DNA of 12,926 bases, taken from the NCBI GenBank assembly GCA_024277695.1, contig JAJRUR010000097.1, positions 1 through 12,926 of the forward strand, written 5' to 3'. Shown piece after piece: positions 11,304 through 12,926 of the stretch (positions are counted from its first letter, which is position 1; each line of letters starts with the position of its first letter). Source of the DNA: Bacteroidota bacterium. Lineage in GTDB: Bacteria > Bacteroidota > Bacteroidia > Chitinophagales > Saprospiraceae. The notes beneath the pieces were generated by a model that saw only the letters and a list, made by a program, of their open reading frames with translations, made no database searches and was not told where the DNA came from. A program made the position numbers and the translations under genes.

Positions 11304-12926
11304 ATGAGTACTTACATAGTATCTGCCAGAAAGTATAGACCACTGCGATTTGAAGAAGTCGTTGGGCAGTCTCATGTAACCCGTACTCTCAAAAATGCAA
11401 TGAAGTCTGACCATGTGGCACATGCTTTTTTGTTTTGTGGACCACGAGGAGTAGGCAAAACTACCTGTGCCAGGATATTGGCCAAAGCCCTTAATTGTAC
11501 ACAACGCTCGGAAGAGTTTGAGCCATGCAACAGTTGTAGTTCTTGTAGCTCGTTCAATGATCAAGCTTCTTTTAATATCATCGAACTGGACGGAGCATCT
11601 CACAATAAAGTGGAGCATATTCGAGAGCTTATCGATCAAGTCAGAGTACCTCCTCAGATAGGTACGAAAAAAGTATTTATCATCGATGAGGTCCATATGC
11701 TCAGCTCCAGTGCCTTTAATGCCTTCCTCAAGACATTGGAAGAGCCACCGTCTCATGCTATTTTTATTTTGGCTACGACCGAGAAGCACAAGCTCCTGCC
11801 TACGATACTGTCGCGGTGTCAAATCTTTGATTTTAGACGGATACAGGTTCCGGATATTATAGAGCATCTACAGTATATCTGCCAAGAAGAAGGGATCAAG
11901 GCCGATGAAGATTCGCTGAGGTTAATAGCCCAACATGCTGATGGGGCATTGCGCGATGCGCTTTCTATCTTTGACCGTGTCGCGGGATTTTCTAATAGAA
12001 ACATTAGGTATGAGGCTACGCTCGAAAATCTCAGAGCACTAGACTTCAGAGTATTTTATGATGCGGTAGAGGCTATGCTTTTGGGTGATCTTGCTACTGT
12101 TTTGGAGATTTTGGACGGCATCATCCGCGATGGCTTTGAAGCAAATCAATTTTTGAACGGGCTGGGCGACCACTTCAGAAACCTCTTGATGTGCAAAAAT
12201 CCCAGAACCATCAAGCTGATGCAATTGAGTGATGAGATGAAACAAGGTTTTCTAAACCAAGCAGTATCTTGTCCCTATTATTATATCCTTTCTGCATTGG
12301 ACATCATCAATGAGGCAGACAAATACTATCCCAGAGTCAAGCAAAAACGCTTGCATATAGAAACCTGTCTTTGTAAGCTGACTTATCTTCATCAAAGAGA
12401 AACATTGAACATAGGGCAGCCCCCATCGGATGAAAAAAAAACACTAGTCCCTAAATCTCTACCGGTTGTCTCCACACCCAATACCAAGACTAAAATATCT
12501 ACAGATACAGAAATACCCACAAACCTGTCAGGCGCCAATGCTATCACAGATCCTAAACCGACACCGGATGATGAATACGCTCGAGAAAAAACCCCAAGGC
12601 ATGACGAAATACCAAACTCCAAAGATCTACCTCCTGAAAACACCCAAGAGTTAAGTGCCTACACAGGTACGAGTGATGTGCCGGATCTGATTTCAGTACG
12701 CTCGCTAGATGCTCTGGACAAGGAAGTAGAAGCAGAAAAATCGTCCAAGACAAATGTGCAACCTCTCCAACTGGAATATCTCCAAGAACTGTGGTTCAAC
12801 TATGCTGATTCCGTAAGCTCACCCAGCTTAAAAATGACACTCAAAAATGCTGATATCTATATCATCGGGGATCACGAAATCAAAGTCAGCGTATCCGGTA
12901 AAGTAGCCAAAACCTCGATCGAGCAC
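11304..12926 (+). CDS. dnaX: DNA polymerase III subunits gamma/tau DnaX (3' end outside window)
   Basis: DnaX is the clamp-loader ATPase of the replicase. The frame stays open from the ATG at 11304 to the window end (541 codons). The start MSTYIVSARKYRP is typical. Motifs are Walker A GPRGVGKTT (46-54), zinc-module cysteines 65, 75, 78 and 81, Walker B FIIDEVH (125-131), sensor 1 ATTE (157-160) and SRC with arginine finger Arg171. Domain III includes YEATLENLRALDF and HFRNLLMCK, typical of Bacteroidota, and ends near residue 365. A Pro/Thr/Lys/Glu-rich, probably disordered linker (about 370-490) follows, then the start of a tau C-terminal domain (LQLEYLQELWFNYAD). An A9 tract at codons 377-380 may allow slippage. 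The gene diverges from rsgA. Confidence 0.96.
   Translation, partial: MSTYIVSARKYRPLRFEEVVGQSHVTRTLKNAMKSDHVAHAFLFCGPRGVGKTTCARILAKALNCTQRSEEFEPCNSCSSCSSFNDQASFNIIELDGASHNKVEHIRELIDQVRVPPQIGTKKVFIIDEVHMLSSSAFNAFLKTLEEPPSHAIFILATTEKHKLLPTILSRCQIFDFRRIQVPDIIEHLQYICQEEGIKADEDSLRLIAQHADGALRDALSIFDRVAGFSNRNIRYEATLENLRALDFRVFYDAVEAMLLGDLATVLEILDGIIRDGFEANQFLNGLGDHFRNLLMCKNPRTIKLMQLSDEMKQGFLNQAVSCPYYYILSALDIINEADKYYPRVKQKRLHIETCLCKLTYLHQRETLNIGQPPSDEKKTLVPKSLPVVSTPNTKTKISTDTEIPTNLSGANAITDPKPTPDDEYAREKTPRHDEIPNSKDLPPENTQELSAYTGTSDVPDLISVRSLDALDKEVEAEKSSKTNVQPLQLEYLQELWFNYADSVSSPSLKMTLKNADIYIIGDHEIKVSVSGKVAKTSIEH
12433..12441 (+). promoter_or_regulatory. A9 tract in dnaX, candidate slippage site for a gamma-like product
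   Basis: Nine consecutive A residues span the codons GAA AAA AAA ACA (Glu377 to Thr380), just after the clamp-loader core and at the start of the linker. With one A added the reading becomes Lys379-Asn-Thr-Ser-Pro then TAA (12452-12454), giving 383 residues. With one A lost it becomes Lys379-His then TAG (12445-12447), giving 380 residues. Either product would keep domains I-III and lose the tau tail. In Thermus thermophilus dnaX, RNA polymerase slippage on a run of nine A makes gamma. Runs of eight A occur elsewhere in this window, so chance is possible. Confidence 0.45.

Noticed and set aside
11235..11867. Long minus-strand open frame (210 codons) opposite the dnaX start.
   Set aside because: It is antisense to conserved DnaX motifs (Walker A, zinc cysteines, Walker B) and its protein shows no family features.
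12400..12450. E. coli-type programmed translational frameshift cassette in dnaX.
   Set aside because: The heptamer A AAA AAG with SD stimulator and downstream stem is not present; only the plain A9 tract is, which fits transcriptional slippage better.
1..12926. Signs of a defence system, prophage, toxin-antitoxin pair or CRISPR array.
   Set aside because: All sizeable coding regions are accounted for by envelope, replication, repair or ribosome genes. XerD is the chromosomal housekeeping type with no integrase-linked att repeats or cargo genes, and no regularly spaced repeats occur.

Overview
The window looks like a chromosomal housekeeping segment from a member of the Bacteroidota, possibly a Saprospiria/Chitinophagia-type lineage; the class is a guess. 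The evidence is a Big_5-type Ig-like lipoprotein with the N-terminal GGPxDxTPPKL motif, a long BamA behind uppS, Bacteroidota-style DnaX and XerD, general lack of strong Shine-Dalgarno sequences, and several good matches to the Bacteroidota -7 element TAnnTTTG just upstream of genes. I see no prophage, insertion sequence, CRISPR array, tRNA or rRNA.

Layout. Positions 1-187 hold a degenerate dispersed repeat. On the minus strand, read right to left, come uppS (7639-6896), bamA (6833-4230), xerD (4098-3193), an Ig-like domain lipoprotein gene (3172-1559), lptB (1437-706) and two very small lipoprotein genes coupled to lptB (709-470 and 469-188). Diverging from uppS on the plus strand is a tight three-gene cluster: a WecA/MraY-type glycosyl-1-phosphate transferase (7871-8929), crcB (8929-9297) and tag (9298-9894). 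tag converges on rsgA (minus, 11058-10102), and the gap between them holds a second copy of the dispersed repeat. rsgA diverges from dnaX (plus, 11304 to the window end, 3' incomplete).

How the genes fit together. Much of the window serves the envelope. UppS makes the undecaprenyl carrier, and the GT4-type transferase loads the first sugar phosphate onto it. BamA inserts outer-membrane proteins, LptB powers LPS export, and three lipoproteins of unknown function sit among them. XerD, DnaX and Tag act on DNA (dimer resolution, replication clamp loading, alkylation repair). RsgA matures the small ribosomal subunit, and CrcB exports fluoride.

Most notable points. (1) dnaX carries an uninterrupted A9 tract (12433-12441), the longest homopolymer in the window, directly after the clamp-loader core. 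Both alternative frames stop within five codons, which suggests slippage giving a short gamma-like subunit. (2) A 40-base sequence is identical at 40-79 and 10009-10048, inside imperfect-palindrome repeats whose ends fall 4-5 bases from the stop codon of a minus-strand gene. (3) lptB has an excellent promoter whose -7 element ends only 4 bases before the ATG, predicting a leaderless or nearly leaderless mRNA. (4) Two tiny, possibly paralogous lipoproteins are translationally coupled to lptB.
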